Shown here piece by piece: positions 63,593-64,000 of a stretch of 64,000 bases of DNA. The stretch is from Macrotis lagotis (Eukaryota > Chordata > Mammalia > Peramelemorphia > Peramelidae). The number at the start of each line of letters is the position of its first letter. The first letter of the stretch is position 1. Under the pieces are notes generated by a model. That model saw only the letters and a program-made list of their open reading frames with translations, ran no database searches and had not been told where the DNA came from. Location of the stretch: positions 285,793,078 to 285,857,077 of the forward strand of contig NC_133660.1 in assembly GCF_037893015.1 (NCBI RefSeq), read 5' to 3'. The translations under genes were made by a program, and so were the position numbers.

Positions 63593-64000
63593 ACCAAGGT
63601 TATTAGGCAGTTGAGAGCTGAACAATTGCAGGGAGACTAGAAGTAAAGCACCCACAGCCATCAGTGAGCACAGAAAAGAGGAGTCTGGACATAGAACTCT
63701 AAAAGACCCCAGGCCTCCTCTTTTAACAGAAGAAAACTGAGCTGACCAGTTCTTCAAAGCCACCCAGGTAACGAGTAGCAGATTCTAGGCTCCAGAGCTG
63801 GCCCCTTTCAATTGTACCATGAAGAAGAGGGTAAGGCCCGAGAAAAATGGTGGAGGCCAGCCTGGTGGGGGAGAGGTGCCCAGTGGATAGCAGGCTAGGA
63901 AGAGGAAAGGGCCTTGACTGCCAATATAAGGGGTGATGAGCTTCTCACAATGAAGGCATGTGAGGAAGTTAATGTTAAGATTAATCTTAAGATTAATCTG

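Larger units (their letters stand above)
62761..64000. other. Upstream flank of SLC3A2
   Basis: An ATTC-like run (62768-62793), two WSINE1-like SINEs (62955-63073, 63449-63592) and the 3' end of a ~310 bp SINE in sense (63075-63145, ggacaaccatcatcatc). 63600-64000 is unassigned and ends with a short palindrome. No snoRNA or host gene such as SNHG1 was seen. Confidence 0.55.

Noticed and set aside
63930-63990. Possible C/D box (gtgatgagcttctcac) at the right edge
   Set aside because: A single box C-like match, with no D box or flanking stem visible before the window ends.
62761-64000. SNHG1 and its snoRNAs upstream of SLC3A2
   Set aside because: SNHG1 lies on this side of SLC3A2 in human. 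However, no C/D box snoRNA with paired RTGATGA and CTGA boxes and a terminal stem was found in the 1.2 kb available; it is probably further away.

Overview
The window is mammalian nuclear DNA and almost certainly marsupial. Three host genes can be read exon by exon. The repeats between them are of marsupial type: about twenty copies of a roughly 150 bp tRNA-derived SINE with a CCTTGCAAAA tail (WSINE1-like), MAR1-like and MIR SINEs, a roughly 310 bp tRNA-related SINE, L2 LINEs, and L1 copies with marsupial-style 3' ends. The abundance of the WSINE1-like family points to an Australian marsupial, possibly a dasyurid; that part is inference. The gene order and orientation (SLC22A6 >, CHRM1 >, < SLC3A2) match the human 11q12.3 block.

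Layout. 1-13.2 kb: exons 2-10 of an organic anion transporter, best called SLC22A6 (OAT1), on the + strand; exon 1 lies off the left edge. 13.4-15.8 kb: a large orphan CpG island with a CTCF motif, a strong + strand splice donor and a CA-rich minisatellite at its edge. 16-24 kb: mostly non-coding, with SINEs, L2 fragments and a decayed minisatellite. 24.0-24.87 kb: a second CpG island that is probably the CHRM1 promoter and non-coding exon 1. 36.5-39.4 kb: the single coding exon of CHRM1 (muscarinic M1, 463 aa) with its 3'UTR. 39.4-57.5 kb: an 18 kb convergent intergenic region full of repeats, including an old L2 split by younger insertions and a three-level nest of L1 insertions. 57.5-62.7 kb: SLC3A2 (4F2hc/CD98 heavy chain) on the minus strand, complete, nine coding exons, 542 aa, with a CpG-island promoter that carries a GGGGCC hexanucleotide repeat. 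62.75-64 kb: SINE-rich upstream flank.

The predicted spliced coding sequences close in frame (SLC22A6 exons 2-10: 1227 nt; SLC3A2: 1629 nt), which supports the exon calls. The three genes do not form a pathway. SLC22A6 is a basolateral renal anion exchanger, CHRM1 a Gq-coupled neuronal receptor, and SLC3A2 the heavy chain of LAT-type amino-acid exchangers. What links them is conserved synteny, perhaps divided by CTCF sites: motifs at 5.5 kb (minus) and 13.9 kb (plus) are divergent, and those at 13.9 kb (plus) and 38.8 kb (minus) are convergent around CHRM1.

I found no prokaryotic-style systems, CRISPR arrays or rRNA/tRNA genes, and no provirus that I can name with confidence. The observations most worth a second look are a predicted 12-aa alternative splice in SLC22A6, the orphan CpG island, M3-like lysine/glutamate changes in the M1 extracellular loop 2, the SLC3A2 GGGGCC repeat with an alternative in-frame N-terminus, the nested L1s, and four arrays of one decayed minisatellite.
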